Source of the DNA: an uncultured Eubacterium sp.
GTDB lineage: Bacteria; Bacillota; Clostridia; Oscillospirales; Acutalibacteraceae
NCBI GenBank assembly: GCA_900542875.1
Contig: UQPH01000006.1
Location: 1 to 50,946 of the forward strand
Length of the DNA: 50,946 nt
Reading direction: 5' to 3'
Part shown: piece after piece, positions 42,506 through 50,946 of the stretch
Layout: each line of letters starts with the position of its first letter
Position numbering within the stretch: the first letter of the stretch is position 1
Translations under genes and position numbers: made by a program
The notes under the pieces: model-generated
What the model was told of the DNA's origin: nothing
The model's input: the letters and a program-made list of their open reading frames with translations, nothing else
The model's database searches: none

Positions 42506-43531
42506 ATGAATAAAATCGAATTTTCAAAAATCGTATTTGAAGCGAGAAAAGCTAAGAAACTTTCACAAAAAGAACTTGCAGATATGCTAGGCGTGTCTAA
42601 TAAGTCTGTTTCTAAGTGGGAGAATGCCGAGGCTTTTCCGAGAGACGATACGCTTGATAAACTGTGCAGTGTTCTTGATATAAATTTAGATTCCGACTCC
42701 GATGTTAATGTGGAACACGAAAGACAACTCGGAGAACTTAAAAGAGAAAATGACGGACTCAAAAGCGAGTTGTTGTACCTTAAAACGAAAAGGCGCAGAG
42801 CAGTTACCGTTACCGTCGTTGTCTCTGTTTTGTGCCTTGCCGTAGCGGCAGTTATAGCTTTTATGATAAGTCCCGATAATAGGAATAATAAGGTTAGCGG
42901 CATAGGAAATAAATACAGCGTTATAACCTTTGCCGATACAAAGTATTATCCGGCTGATGAAACTTTTTCGTATTATATGAAATCGTCTGACTTTAATCCG
43001 CAGAATGCGAAATATGCAGAACTTTCCTTAAACGGCGAAAAATCGAAAGTCACCGTAATGTGCGATGAATTTAACGATAGTATTATTTGCTCAAAACAGG
43101 GCGGTAATACCTATTATTATCTAAAAGAAGCGGTTCTTGATTTTACCGTTGAGGATTTTGACTCTTTTCGGTTATACAGCGGCAGTGTTGTAAATAATAC
43201 CCCAAAATATGAATTTTCAAAAAATGCGGACGAATATTGGCATGGCGGTTTATATGATAACGAAGAGGCCGTGGCGTTTTTGAATTATTATAATTCGCCG
43301 AAAAAAGAACTGGACAGCAAAAAAACAGAGCAGTATTTAGAAAATAATTCGTATATAATCTCGGCGGAATTTTCTTTTGATATATCGGCGGAATATGATT
43401 TGCATTCCGCCGAACTCGGAGAGTTCTTTACCGACAGGGAGGGAAATATTTTCTTTTACGATTACAGATATGCCGCAGCATATGAGGTAAATGGGGAGGT
43501 GAGCGATAATGTCAAAGAATTATACCACTGA
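42506..43531 (+). CDS. Membrane-anchored XRE-family regulator
   Basis: A 341-residue protein with an N-terminal Cro/CI helix-turn-helix (LSQKELADMLGVSNKSVSKWE, about residues 17-37), a short coiled coil (about 70-95), one membrane helix (about 101-122) and a 220-residue extracytoplasmic domain of unknown family. The topology suggests a one-component signal-transducing regulator that senses outside the cell and binds DNA inside. The start is the ATG with GAGGAGG before it; an upstream in-frame ATG at 42443 lacks a site. The next gene, a DUF2339 protein, starts inside its last 23 bases, so the two are coupled. Confidence 0.82.
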   Translation: MNKIEFSKIVFEARKAKKLSQKELADMLGVSNKSVSKWENAEAFPRDDTLDKLCSVLDINLDSDSDVNVEHERQLGELKRENDGLKSELLYLKTKRRRAVTVTVVVSVLCLAVAAVIAFMISPDNRNNKVSGIGNKYSVITFADTKYYPADETFSYYMKSSDFNPQNAKYAELSLNGEKSKVTVMCDEFNDSIICSKQGGNTYYYLKEAVLDFTVEDFDSFRLYSGSVVNNTPKYEFSKNADEYWHGGLYDNEEAVAFLNYYNSPKKELDSKKTEQYLENNSYIISAEFSFDISAEYDLHSAELGEFFTDREGNIFFYDYRYAAAYEVNGEVSDNVKELYH

Positions 43532-46088
43532 TTTAGACAAAATAATAGAACAGCAAGAGGCATTGCTTTCATCGCTTAAAAATGAGGCAAAGCAACTTGA
43601 CGGCAATAGATTGCTTGAGGAAAATAAAGTTTTGACTGCTAAACTTCAAGTCGCCGACGAAAAAAACAACCGCCTTGAAAATGAAAACAGTGCGCTGAAA
43701 TCACAACTTGCCGATACAAAAAATGCACTCTTTGTCAAAATGGCAAACGAAAAACTTTCTGCTTTTTCATCGGTTCAAAAAAGCATAGACGGTATCTATT
43801 ACAGAGAGGCGAATAATCTTGACAGCAGGCTGGATTCATATCGCCGTGGATGCGAAAAAAGCATAAACGAAACACTTGGATATATAAATTCTCTTTCCTC
43901 AAAGGAATATGACGAAATAAAGGCACGGCTGAATGAACTTAAAATCGAACTTGATAAAAAGAATGCCGCCGTTTACGAATTAGAGCAAAGAGAACTGAAA
44001 AACCTTAGGGTACATAATGATAATATCGGGCGTAAACTTAAAGAGGAACCGATTACGGAAAACGAATATCGCACCGCCTCAAAGCAGAAAAGCCTTGAAT
44101 CCTTTATCGGACTTAATATTCTCAGTAAAGCAGGAATTCTTCTTTTCCTTGTCGGCATTATAATGCTGGGAAGATACGCTTATGTTCATATGTCCGACGC
44201 CTTTAAGGCAGGACTTATATATTTGCTCGGCTTCATTTTGGTCGGAGCAGGCGAGATGTTTTATAAAAAGGAAAAGGACATTTTCTCAACCGTTCTTATC
44301 AGCGGCGGCGTGAGCGTGCTCTATGCCGCAACGGCTACCGGATATTTTGCATTTTCGCTCTACAGCCAAAAGGTAACCTTTATTATTTGCATTTTGGTAA
44401 CGGCGTTTGCGATTGCTTTGTCTCATCAAACAAAGAGCCAAACCGTATGCACCTTTGCCGCTGTCGGCGGATATTTGCCCGTCATCGCAATATTCCAAAT
44501 GGGCAATGCAAAGGCGGCGGTTGATACATCGTTTTTGCCCGTTTCGGCAGTTTATTTCTGTCTGCTTGCTTCTGTCATACTCGTTATGACATATAATAAA
44601 AAATGGTATGTATCTCAGTATGTCGGCTACGCACTTCACATATTGTCCGTAGCGTCAATCGGTTCGGCGGCTTGGGCACTTAAAGGCGTCGGAGGCTACG
44701 AGTTCGCTCTGCCTCTTGCGGCAGGTTACGCTGCTGTCTCGTTTTTAATCTATCTTATGATGCCGGCTCTTAAAATTCTGCGTGCAAAAGAGATTACGTT
44801 TTACGATGTTTTGCTTCTTACGCTTGATACTTTAAGCGGCGCAATTTCCGTTGCAATAACCATACATAACTGCTTTGAACGTTCTGTTGCGAACAGGGCG
44901 GACGGCTTCGTGTTCTTGATATTCACCGTCATCTATGCAGTCCTTGCCGTTAAATCACATAGGCTTAATACTTATAAGGATTCTTCGTCTGAACTTCGCA
45001 ATTCGCTTTTTGCCGTAACGCTTTTCAGCGCATTTGCGTTTTCGGTTTTGATAGTGCCTTATGTGTTCGGTGTTGCTTACGGTCCTATGGCTTGGGCTGT
45101 GGAAGCCGCAGTAATTTGCGTTTTGTCAACAGTAAAGGGAATATCGCTCGGCGTGTATACGGGTACCTTTGCACTCGGCGTTTCGGGTCTTGGTGCTTTG
45201 ATTCAGTATAACCTTGATAAGGTGGAAATGAATAACTCAATAATCACATTTTCTATATTGATTATATCCCTTTGGCTCATAACCGTACTCGGTCTTTCAA
45301 ATGAAAAAAAGGATTTCTTTTATGTTGTTGTTGAATGTATAACGGCTTTTTGCACCTTCTTCTATCTTAGATTTATGTATAAATGCATTCTCTTCGGTCC
45401 GTTCGTCAATTCTTACAGTCGGGAGGCTGATATATGCGTTTATATTGTATTTGTTCTTGTCATTGCATTTGTGCTTAAACTCGGCGTGCTCAAAAACGAA
45501 TACAGCGCATTTCTGTCCGATGTGTCGGGTATCGTGCTCGTGCTTTATACCCTTATTTCGCTCGACATAAACTGCACCGATTTGGCATTTCATAATATGT
45601 TCTCAAGCGTGATTGAGGAAAAGGAAATGAATCCGTTTTTAGTGGGACTGTTGGTTGTAATAAATATTATAGTAAATCTTAATTTTGCGTCCTCTGTCGG
45701 AAGTTTGTTAAACAGGTACTCCGGCGCAATGTGGATTTACACCGCCTCGCTTTCTGCATCGTCGCTTGCGCTTATTACGGCGGTTTTGATGTCGCCGTTC
45801 GGCGTAAAATTCTCGTCGGTTATCATCAGCGCCGTGTATATTTTCGCCGCCTGCATTATCCTGTTTGTCGGCTTTAAGAAAAGATATACCGTTGTTCGTT
45901 CGGGCGGTCTCGTGATAATACTCGTTGCAATTGCAAAACTTTGCTTTGTCGATACCGCCGCCCTCGATTCCGCATGGAAGATAGCGTCTTACTTTGCATT
46001 CGGTGCACTTCTTATTGTGATTTCCTACTTCTATCGCCGCTTTAGTAAGAAACTTGAACAACAGGCACTCGAGGATTCACATAAATAA
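43509..46088 (+). CDS. DUF2339 multi-spanning membrane protein
   Basis: An 859-residue protein. The N-terminal 185 residues are soluble and strongly coiled coil (Leu/Glu/Lys heptads). From about residue 195 the rest is a long series of membrane helices, about 20 or more. The opening IGLNILSKAGILLFLVGIIM matches the start of DUF2339 (PF10101-type) proteins. Function is unknown in the family. Its ATG follows GGAGGTGAG within the end of the XRE regulator gene. A short basic tail ends the protein, and a bidirectional terminator follows. Confidence 0.85.
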   Translation: MSKNYTTDLDKIIEQQEALLSSLKNEAKQLDGNRLLEENKVLTAKLQVADEKNNRLENENSALKSQLADTKNALFVKMANEKLSAFSSVQKSIDGIYYREANNLDSRLDSYRRGCEKSINETLGYINSLSSKEYDEIKARLNELKIELDKKNAAVYELEQRELKNLRVHNDNIGRKLKEEPITENEYRTASKQKSLESFIGLNILSKAGILLFLVGIIMLGRYAYVHMSDAFKAGLIYLLGFILVGAGEMFYKKEKDIFSTVLISGGVSVLYAATATGYFAFSLYSQKVTFIICILVTAFAIALSHQTKSQTVCTFAAVGGYLPVIAIFQMGNAKAAVDTSFLPVSAVYFCLLASVILVMTYNKKWYVSQYVGYALHILSVASIGSAAWALKGVGGYEFALPLAAGYAAVSFLIYLMMPALKILRAKEITFYDVLLLTLDTLSGAISVAITIHNCFERSVANRADGFVFLIFTVIYAVLAVKSHRLNTYKDSSSELRNSLFAVTLFSAFAFSVLIVPYVFGVAYGPMAWAVEAAVICVLSTVKGISLGVYTGTFALGVSGLGALIQYNLDKVEMNNSIITFSILIISLWLITVLGLSNEKKDFFYVVVECITAFCTFFYLRFMYKCILFGPFVNSYSREADICVYIVFVLVIAFVLKLGVLKNEYSAFLSDVSGIVLVLYTLISLDINCTDLAFHNMFSSVIEEKEMNPFLVGLLVVINIIVNLNFASSVGSLLNRYSGAMWIYTASLSASSLALITAVLMSPFGVKFSSVIISAVYIFAACIILFVGFKKRYTVVRSGGLVIILVAIAKLCFVDTAALDSAWKIASYFAFGALLIVISYFYRRFSKKLEQQALEDSHK

Positions 46089-46113
46089 AATATAAAACTA
46101 AACAGCATATTAA

Positions 46114-46143
46114 AAGGGAACAGCTCGTGCGAACTGTTCCCTT
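46114..46143. terminator. Bidirectional terminator
   Basis: 10-bp stem (AAGGGAACAG with CTGTTCCCTT) and 10-base loop. The minus-strand side has the better T run. It separates the convergent DUF2339 and surface-protein genes. Confidence 0.75.
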
Positions 46144-46168
46144 AATATTTGTTTGTCGGTTTATATTA

Positions 46169-47824
46169 TTACTTGCGGTTCTTTTCTCTTTTTTTACCGC
46201 TCAAAATCAAAAGTTCCGTTACCGTTCCGCCTGAAATAAGAAGTATTGCAAGCAGAAGAATGAACATACTCTCGCTGCCTGTTTTAGGGCTTGTTGATTT
46301 TGTTTCGGTTGCGTTTGAGGTCGATTTGTCGTTGTCGGCTTTTGTCTTTTTATCGCCGTTTTTATTTGAATTGTCTTCTGAATTGCCGGGAGTTGAATTT
46401 GTATTTGTTGCAATAATTCCGTACTCACTCAGATGAGTTGTCTCAAATACAATATATCCGTCCTGCAATGTTGCGGGGATTGTTTCCTTTATTTCATCGT
46501 TAAGAATGTAAACAACGCTGTAAGTGTTGTAACCCTTTAATTCCTCAGGAAGAGCAATTCTGATTTTCATCTTTGTACCGCTTATTTCAACAATCTCATT
46601 ATCTTTGAGTACTTTGATGTCTGCAATGAATTTTACATTTTTGTCGGCAAGGTCTTTATTGACATCAACATTGTTAATTACGAGTTTGTAATTACTGTCA
46701 ATGCCGTCGGCAAATTCAATGCTTCCCTTAATTCCGTCATTGCTCTCGATTACTTTTACGGTGTCGTCGGGAGTTGAGGCGTCTTTTGTCCAAGTAGCAT
46801 AGAGAGTAAGATTAAGGTATCTCTCATAGCCGCTGTCTTCTTTTATTAAGCCGTCTCTTTCAAATTCGGATTCTCTGTCATTGTCCCAATTTTCCTTGTC
46901 CCATTCTCTCCAATAGAGATATTTATAGTTTTTGCCGCTTGAGTCCTTTTTACTGTTCCAGCCGTTAAAGGTATAGCCGCTTCTTGTCGGTACATACGGT
47001 AAAAGCGACATTGAAGTTCCGGAATTTCCTCCGCCCAAGTAATTGTATTTTGCACTTTTCTTGCCGTCGATTGTTCCTCCGTTGGCATCCAAAGTAACGT
47101 GGATTTTACTGTCATCAAAGCCTTCGTTTGCTGTATATGTTGCGATAACCGTTACCGAATCCCTGTCTGCAAAATCCGCAGCGGTTATTTTGTTTACATA
47201 TTTACCGTTTAAGTCCCAACCCTTGAATGTGCAGCCTTTCCTTTCCGGTTCATATTTTGTTAAATCAACTGTTTTGAATTCATTACTCTTGCTTGTGATT
47301 TGATAGACTGATTTATCTTTAACTGTACCGCCGAATGCGTCAAGGTTAAGATAATATGTTCCCGTGCCTTTGAGCGGCTTATCTGAAAATACGCCGTAAA
47401 GGAAAAAACCGTTTTTGAATTCAACCTCGGTGCCGTTATTTAGATATACATTTCCAGACCGGCTGAATTTTGAAATAGGGATTTCATCATCTGCCTTTGA
47501 AGTATCCGAAAAATCGGTGCTCCAATGTGAGAACTCGTGCTCGCCGTCAAACGGAACGATACCCTTTGTGAGTTCTGCAATGCTTACCGAGTCCTCTCCG
47601 TCAGCCACATCGAATTTGATGATTTTTGATGTCTCGCCGTCAATGGTTCCTTCGGACATAGCGTTGCATTCCAAAACTAATGAATATTTTCCGTCATCTT
47701 TGATTGTAGCGGCATTAACGCAAATGATACCCGAAATGCTGAATACTGCCACAAGCAGCATTATAAGTGCACCTTTCAGTTTAGCTCCGGTTTTTCTTTT
47801 TACTTTTTGATTTTTGCCTTTCAT
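46169..47824 (-). CDS. InlB-repeat surface protein with SPKTG sorting signal
   Basis: A 551-residue exported protein. It has a signal peptide (about residues 1-39, hydrophobic core LIMLLVAVFSISGIICVNA) and a first domain. Two Listeria-Bacteroides (InlB B-type) repeats follow: one around residues 165-230 (LNLDAFGGTV, then FKGW) and one around 240-350 (VTLDANGGTI, then YTFNGW, LYATW). A beta-rich domain (about 355-470), a Ser/Thr/Asn/Lys-rich stalk, and a C-terminal anchor complete it. The anchor is SPKTG (residues 512-516), then a hydrophobic helix and a basic tail. The anchor is LPXTG-like with Ser for Leu. No sortase gene is in the window. The next gene upstream on this strand codes for a LuxR-type regulator. 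Confidence 0.85.
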   Translation of the reverse strand: MKGKNQKVKRKTGAKLKGALIMLLVAVFSISGIICVNAATIKDDGKYSLVLECNAMSEGTIDGETSKIIKFDVADGEDSVSIAELTKGIVPFDGEHEFSHWSTDFSDTSKADDEIPISKFSRSGNVYLNNGTEVEFKNGFFLYGVFSDKPLKGTGTYYLNLDAFGGTVKDKSVYQITSKSNEFKTVDLTKYEPERKGCTFKGWDLNGKYVNKITAADFADRDSVTVIATYTANEGFDDSKIHVTLDANGGTIDGKKSAKYNYLGGGNSGTSMSLLPYVPTRSGYTFNGWNSKKDSSGKNYKYLYWREWDKENWDNDRESEFERDGLIKEDSGYERYLNLTLYATWTKDASTPDDTVKVIESNDGIKGSIEFADGIDSNYKLVINNVDVNKDLADKNVKFIADIKVLKDNEIVEISGTKMKIRIALPEELKGYNTYSVVYILNDEIKETIPATLQDGYIVFETTHLSEYGIIATNTNSTPGNSEDNSNKNGDKKTKADNDKSTSNATETKSTSPKTGSESMFILLLAILLISGGTVTELLILSGKKREKNRK

Positions 47825-47916
47825 AAAAACATCTCCTTTTTATTTTGCCTTGCGGCTTTTTCATTTTAATTATATGAAAACCGCATTAAAAAGTATATAA
47901 GGGATGTCCGCCAATA

Positions 47917-47951
47917 TTAAAAAAGCCCTGTATAAATGCTATACAGAGCTT
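47917..47951 (-). terminator. Terminator of the LuxR-fusion gene
   Basis: 12-bp stem with one mismatch (AAGCCCTGTATA with TATACAGAGCTT), 5-base loop and a T6 tail on the minus strand. It lies in the 150-base gap before the surface-protein gene, whose own promoter I cannot place firmly. Confidence 0.8.
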
Positions 47952-47973
47952 CTTTGATATTTTCTTTTTGTTG

Positions 47974-49407
47974 TTATTTGTTATTGAAAATTGCAAGTAA
48001 TCCTATTCGTGACTTGGTTTGCGTTTTTTTGTATATAGAAGTAATGTGCCTTTCAAGCGTTCGCTTTGAGATATACATTTCATCGGCGATTGTCTGTAAG
48101 TCGTTATCCGTAGTCACTAAAAGTTTGAATACCTCCGCCTCTCTCTGAGTCAGCGTGTAACTGTCGGTTATGATACTTAACCTTTCCTCGTCATTCGGTT
48201 TTGTCTCTTCTTGCGTTTCTGTCTGTTTCGGTTCGGCTGTAATTTCATTTCGCTTTACTGTATAAATCAGCATTACTATACTGATAGCGGTAAATAAAAT
48301 CAGCTCAACTATAATAATTAAAATGTTGTTATTTGAACTTAAAAGTGATAAAGAACCTCCGGTAATTGCGGCAGCGGTAATATTGTTTACCGCTCTGCCG
48401 AGTCCGGCAAAGAGTGACGGCGTTTTTGTATATTCGGCAATTTCCATAAACGATGCGGTGAAAAATACCGCAAAGAATCCTGCCGACAGATAGAATACCG
48501 TCAACCCGATTAAAAACGGAGCGGAAAACTGTATTATAACAAGGCATATGGTAGAAAGAATCATTACGCAGTACATAATAATACTCATATATTTTCTTTC
48601 TTTTATATCAAATAAAAAACCGGCAACGAGCCCGCTCAGTGCAAGCAGTATTCTCGGAGATTGCCCTATGTCTGTTGCTCCGCTGGCATGATACAAAGTC
48701 ACCGCATTGTCGAGCGTTGAAAAAATAAATGTAATCAGTGCAACTAAAATTATCAGGCAAATCATTATCGCACTTGCACCCTTGCATTTTGCTTCGTTGT
48801 TATTCAATCGCTTGTCGGACAGTTTAACATCGCTTTTTATTTTTATGAGCATTATTGCAAGCACGCATAAAAATATCGACAGTATCGCAGCCTGTGTCCA
48901 ATCGGATAAGATTACGTTGTTATTAATAAACTGGAGCAGTGTACCTGTCATATAGGAAACACCGACGGTCTTTGCAAGGTGCTTTTTGTTTTTTATCAGC
49001 AATAATGCTTTGTATATTGCCGTGCTGCCTATTCCTCCGAGAAGCGTAAACAGCAGCATACCCGATATGAGCGTAGCGGTATATGATATGTGATTGCAAA
49101 TCATAATTATCAGTCCGATTGATAATACGGCAGTCGCTGCCGTTGTTGCCGCTTTTGCAATTTTGCCGAGATGATTTAATAAAATCGGACACAGTACAAA
49201 GCCGAGGGCACTTAAACCTAAAGAGTAATTTTGTGCCGCAACAGTTTTGCTTTCGACAGTTGAAAGCGATATCATATTTACAAATAAGTATTCGCAGTCT
49301 AAAAACACAAAGGTGAAAATACCCATAAGCATTATTGCCGATATATATTCTTTACCGTTTTTGCCATTAAGATTTTTTGTGTTCGGCGTCACAGTTGCGA
49401 CTGACAT
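47974..49407 (-). CDS. MFS-like membrane domain fused to a LuxR-type HTH
   Basis: A 477-residue protein. About 12 membrane helices (residues 20-385) resemble a major-facilitator-like or sensor domain. A Glu/Thr/Lys-rich linker leads to a C-terminal LuxR/FixJ helix-turn-helix (YTLTQREAEVFKLLVTT, then DLQTIADEMYISKRTLERHI, about 415-477). This places DNA-binding output on a polytopic membrane input domain, so it is probably a membrane-bound one-component regulator. The preferred start is the ATG with GGCAGGTGA before it; the longer frame (17 more residues) lacks a site. The surface-protein gene directly downstream is a possible target. The family of the membrane part is not certain. Confidence 0.8.
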   Translation of the reverse strand: MSVATVTPNTKNLNGKNGKEYISAIMLMGIFTFVFLDCEYLFVNMISLSTVESKTVAAQNYSLGLSALGFVLCPILLNHLGKIAKAATTAATAVLSIGLIIMICNHISYTATLISGMLLFTLLGGIGSTAIYKALLLIKNKKHLAKTVGVSYMTGTLLQFINNNVILSDWTQAAILSIFLCVLAIMLIKIKSDVKLSDKRLNNNEAKCKGASAIMICLIILVALITFIFSTLDNAVTLYHASGATDIGQSPRILLALSGLVAGFLFDIKERKYMSIIMYCVMILSTICLVIIQFSAPFLIGLTVFYLSAGFFAVFFTASFMEIAEYTKTPSLFAGLGRAVNNITAAAITGGSLSLLSSNNNILIIIVELILFTAISIVMLIYTVKRNEITAEPKQTETQEETKPNDEERLSIITDSYTLTQREAEVFKLLVTTDNDLQTIADEMYISKRTLERHITSIYKKTQTKSRIGLLAIFNNK

Positions 49408-49461
49408 AATTTTCACCTGCCTTTTATTTATCTTATCACATTTTTTATCGCCATACAAGAT

Positions 49462-49476
49462 AACACTTGTTGTGTT
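49462..49476. promoter_or_regulatory. Small inverted repeat between divergent genes
   Basis: AACAC-TTGTT-GTGTT lies just upstream of a weak minus-strand promoter (TTGTAT-17-TAAGAT) of the LuxR-fusion gene, so it is a possible operator. A second inverted repeat, AACCGTTT / AAACGGTT (49508-49537), lies further on. Confidence 0.3.
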
Positions 49477-49570
49477 TACTCAAATTCTGTTTGGGGCGAA
49501 GAGCTGAAACCGTTTAAGTAACTCTTATAAAACGGTTAAAAACATATTTGTATATATGATATTTAGAACA

Positions 49571-49600
49571 TTGAAATTTCATTTGCATTTATGTTATAAT
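49571..49600 (+). promoter_or_regulatory. Promoter of the alpha/beta hydrolase gene
   Basis: -35 TTGAAA (49571-49576), an 18-base spacer, and an extended -10 (TGT then TATAAT at 49595-49600). Confidence 0.75.
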
Positions 49601-49619
49601 AAATAAAAGGAGTGATTAT

Positions 49620-50582
49620 ATGAGTGCAAAAAATACAGTCAAGTTTTTTGCCGTTCTCGGCGGAATAACGGCATTGTCGGCAGAGATATTCTATGATTTT
49701 TCAATAAATACAAAATCGCCGATACATATGAGTAAACTTAATAATCTTGTTCAAAAAGCAACAAATACTTCAGGCAATGAGGAAGAAGCCAGTGCAAAAT
49801 ACAGCGGACTGACGGGTACACCCGAAATGAAAAAATGGTATGCCGAACACGGCGAGGATGTTTATATAACCTCCGATTCGCTTCGTTTGCACGGAAAGAA
49901 ATTTGAAAACGACGGCTCAAAATATGTCATTGTCTGTCATGGGTATACTAGTAAGGCAAAGCATATGGCAGGATTTGTAAATAAATTCTATTCACTCGGA
50001 TATAATGTTTTGGCAGTTGATGCACGTGCACACGGCAACAGCGAAGGAACAAAAATCGGAATGGGTTGGCCGGATCGTTTGGATGTTGTTGAATGGATAA
50101 AACTTATTCTCACTTGGGACGAAAACGCACAAATAATTCTTCACGGGGTATCTATGGGTGCCGCAACGGTGCTTATGGCATCGGGTGAATCTTTACCTAA
50201 AAATGTGAAGGCTGTTATTGCCGACTGTGGCTACACGTCGGAATGGGATGAATTTAGACTTGAAGCAAAAAATCTGCATATCCCGTGGTTTCCTGTGCTT
50301 AATGTCGCTTCTGTTATTTCAAAATTTCGTGACGGTTATGATTTTAAGCAGGCGAGCGCACTCGAACAAATTAGAAAAAGCCGTATCCCAACGCTGTTTA
50401 TTCACGGAACAGAAGATGAACTTGTGCCGTATTGTATGCTTGATGAACTTTATACGGCAGCAAATTGCGAAAAAGAGCGTTTAACAGTTAAAGGTGCAGG
50501 GCATGCACTTTCTTCTTCTGTTGCACCGGAACTTTATTGGAACACAGTTGAAAATTTTATCGGAAAATATATAATCGAATAG
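49620..50582 (+). CDS. Alpha/beta hydrolase, probably membrane-anchored
   Basis: A 320-residue serine hydrolase of the DUF1749/BAAT-like type often found in Firmicutes. The catalytic set is visible: Ser178 in HGVSMG, Asp266 in HGTEDELVP and His295 in GAGHALS. The oxyanion region reads CHGYTSKAKH. The N-terminal 30 residues are partly hydrophobic (VKFFAVLGGITALSAEIFY) and could be a signal anchor, which places the enzyme outside the membrane. AAAGGAGTG precedes the ATG, and a good promoter lies upstream. The substrate is unknown: an ester, a peptide or a lipid would all fit the fold. Confidence 0.88.
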   Translation: MSAKNTVKFFAVLGGITALSAEIFYDFSINTKSPIHMSKLNNLVQKATNTSGNEEEASAKYSGLTGTPEMKKWYAEHGEDVYITSDSLRLHGKKFENDGSKYVIVCHGYTSKAKHMAGFVNKFYSLGYNVLAVDARAHGNSEGTKIGMGWPDRLDVVEWIKLILTWDENAQIILHGVSMGAATVLMASGESLPKNVKAVIADCGYTSEWDEFRLEAKNLHIPWFPVLNVASVISKFRDGYDFKQASALEQIRKSRIPTLFIHGTEDELVPYCMLDELYTAANCEKERLTVKGAGHALSSSVAPELYWNTVENFIGKYIIE

Positions 50583-50612
50583 AGTAAATCTGTTATTATT
50601 TAGATGAATAGT

Positions 50613-50650
50613 AAAAGCTGTCTCACAGTAGAAACGAGACAGCTTTTTTG
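50613..50650 (+). terminator. Terminator of the alpha/beta hydrolase gene
   Basis: Perfect 12-bp stem (AAAAGCTGTCTC with GAGACAGCTTTT), 11-base loop and a T run. Confidence 0.93.
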
Positions 50651-50789
50651 AATTATTAAGAGCATTCTTCTTGCTAACGGAGTTCCGCAAGTAAATTTGA
50701 AAAAGTTATAAAAAATTTGCCAAAAGTTATATGCTTTCTTCGGGGTTCCCTAAAAGCGTAAACTTTTTGGGGAGAGGAGGAGTAACGAA

Positions 50790-50946
50790 ATGAGCGGACT
50801 TTTCGTGCTTGCACGGAAAGCGAGCGATATGGAGTTTGCGACGACGAGGGGCAGGCATATAAAAACGATATCGGAAGTACGGCGCCAAACCAAAAACACA
50901 ATTACCAGCGAAAGAAAGAAGGTGAAACACATGAACAAGCTACAAC
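50790..50946 (+). CDS. Possible 5' end of a gene cut by the window edge
   Basis: The ATG at 50790 has a strong AGGAGG site 9 bases upstream and stays open to the window end (52 codons, rich in Arg, Lys and Thr). A second in-frame ATG at 50931 has its own AAGAAGGTG site, and the real gene may begin there (Met-Asn-Lys-Leu-Gln). The stretch is richer in G and C than its surroundings and is also open on the minus strand, so coding is not proven. The segment just before it holds an imperfect hairpin at about 50747-50773. No product can be named. Confidence 0.3.
   Translation, partial: MSGLFVLARKASDMEFATTRGRHIKTISEVRRQTKNTITSERKKVKHMNKLQ

Noticed and set aside
50674..50938. Three overlapping minus-strand frames at the window end
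   Set aside because: All are open because of GC-rich sequence; none has a ribosome binding site or a recognisable product.

Overview
The window looks like a chromosomal segment of a low-GC Gram-positive gut bacterium of the class Clostridia, most like the Ruminococcaceae/Oscillospiraceae. This is inferred from several things: strong AGGAGG-type ribosome binding sites; -35/-10 promoters of the TTGACA-17-TATAAT kind; a Firmicutes-type division and cell-wall (dcw) cluster with a PASTA-domain PBP; the aspS-gatCAB operon; a bile-salt-hydrolase-like gene; and a sortase-type surface protein. I see no rRNA, CRISPR array or complete insertion sequence.

Layout. 1-6.1 kb: a polysaccharide flippase, then a two-gene glycogen/maltodextrin operon (glycogen phosphorylase with an unusual lysine-rich tail, and a GH13 neopullulanase-like enzyme). 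6.1-8.8 kb: a DUF2975 / small XRE regulator / DUF4153-like membrane-protein operon. 8.8-14.1 kb: an operon of acyl carrier protein, MBOAT acyltransferase and three tandem SGNH/DltD-like paralogues. It resembles dltC-dltB-dltD but has no DltA ligase, and it carries a recognisable fossil of tandem duplication. 14.1-19.2 kb: aspS-gatC-gatA-gatB, with an AspRS carrying the His signature of non-discriminating enzymes. 19.3-20.7 kb (minus): a GPH-family sugar symporter. 20.8-35.3 kb: the dcw cluster mraZ-rsmH-ftsL-ftsI/spoVD-murE-murF-mraY-ftsW-murG-murA-ftsQ, then ftsZ from its own promoter. murD, murC and ftsA are absent. 35.3-36.8 kb: an array of six DnaA-box-like repeats, a TetR regulator and a phosphodiesterase.

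36.8-40.1 kb: three small genes of unknown function, then lgt-folD-pncC. 40.1-40.7 kb: tRNA-Thr(CGT), preceded 200 bp upstream by a broken tRNA copy split by a GC-rich insertion, and followed by a gene remnant. 40.7-46.1 kb: a small membrane protein, an orphan minus-strand promoter-terminator pair, a bile-salt-hydrolase-like gene, and an XRE membrane regulator overlapping a DUF2339 membrane protein. 46.1-50.9 kb: an InlB-repeat surface protein with an SPKTG anchor, a multi-TM protein fused to a LuxR HTH, an alpha/beta hydrolase, and the start of a compositionally different segment at the right edge.

The main functional blocks are storage-polysaccharide breakdown (GlgP with GH13), envelope building (flippase, O-acylation operon, dcw, Lgt, surface protein), amidotransferase-dependent aminoacylation (AspRS with GatCAB) and host-facing functions (bile-salt hydrolase, surface protein). 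The least understood parts are the three-SGNH operon, the small-gene trio at 36.8-37.7 kb, the tRNA-flanking element and the DnaA-box-like array.
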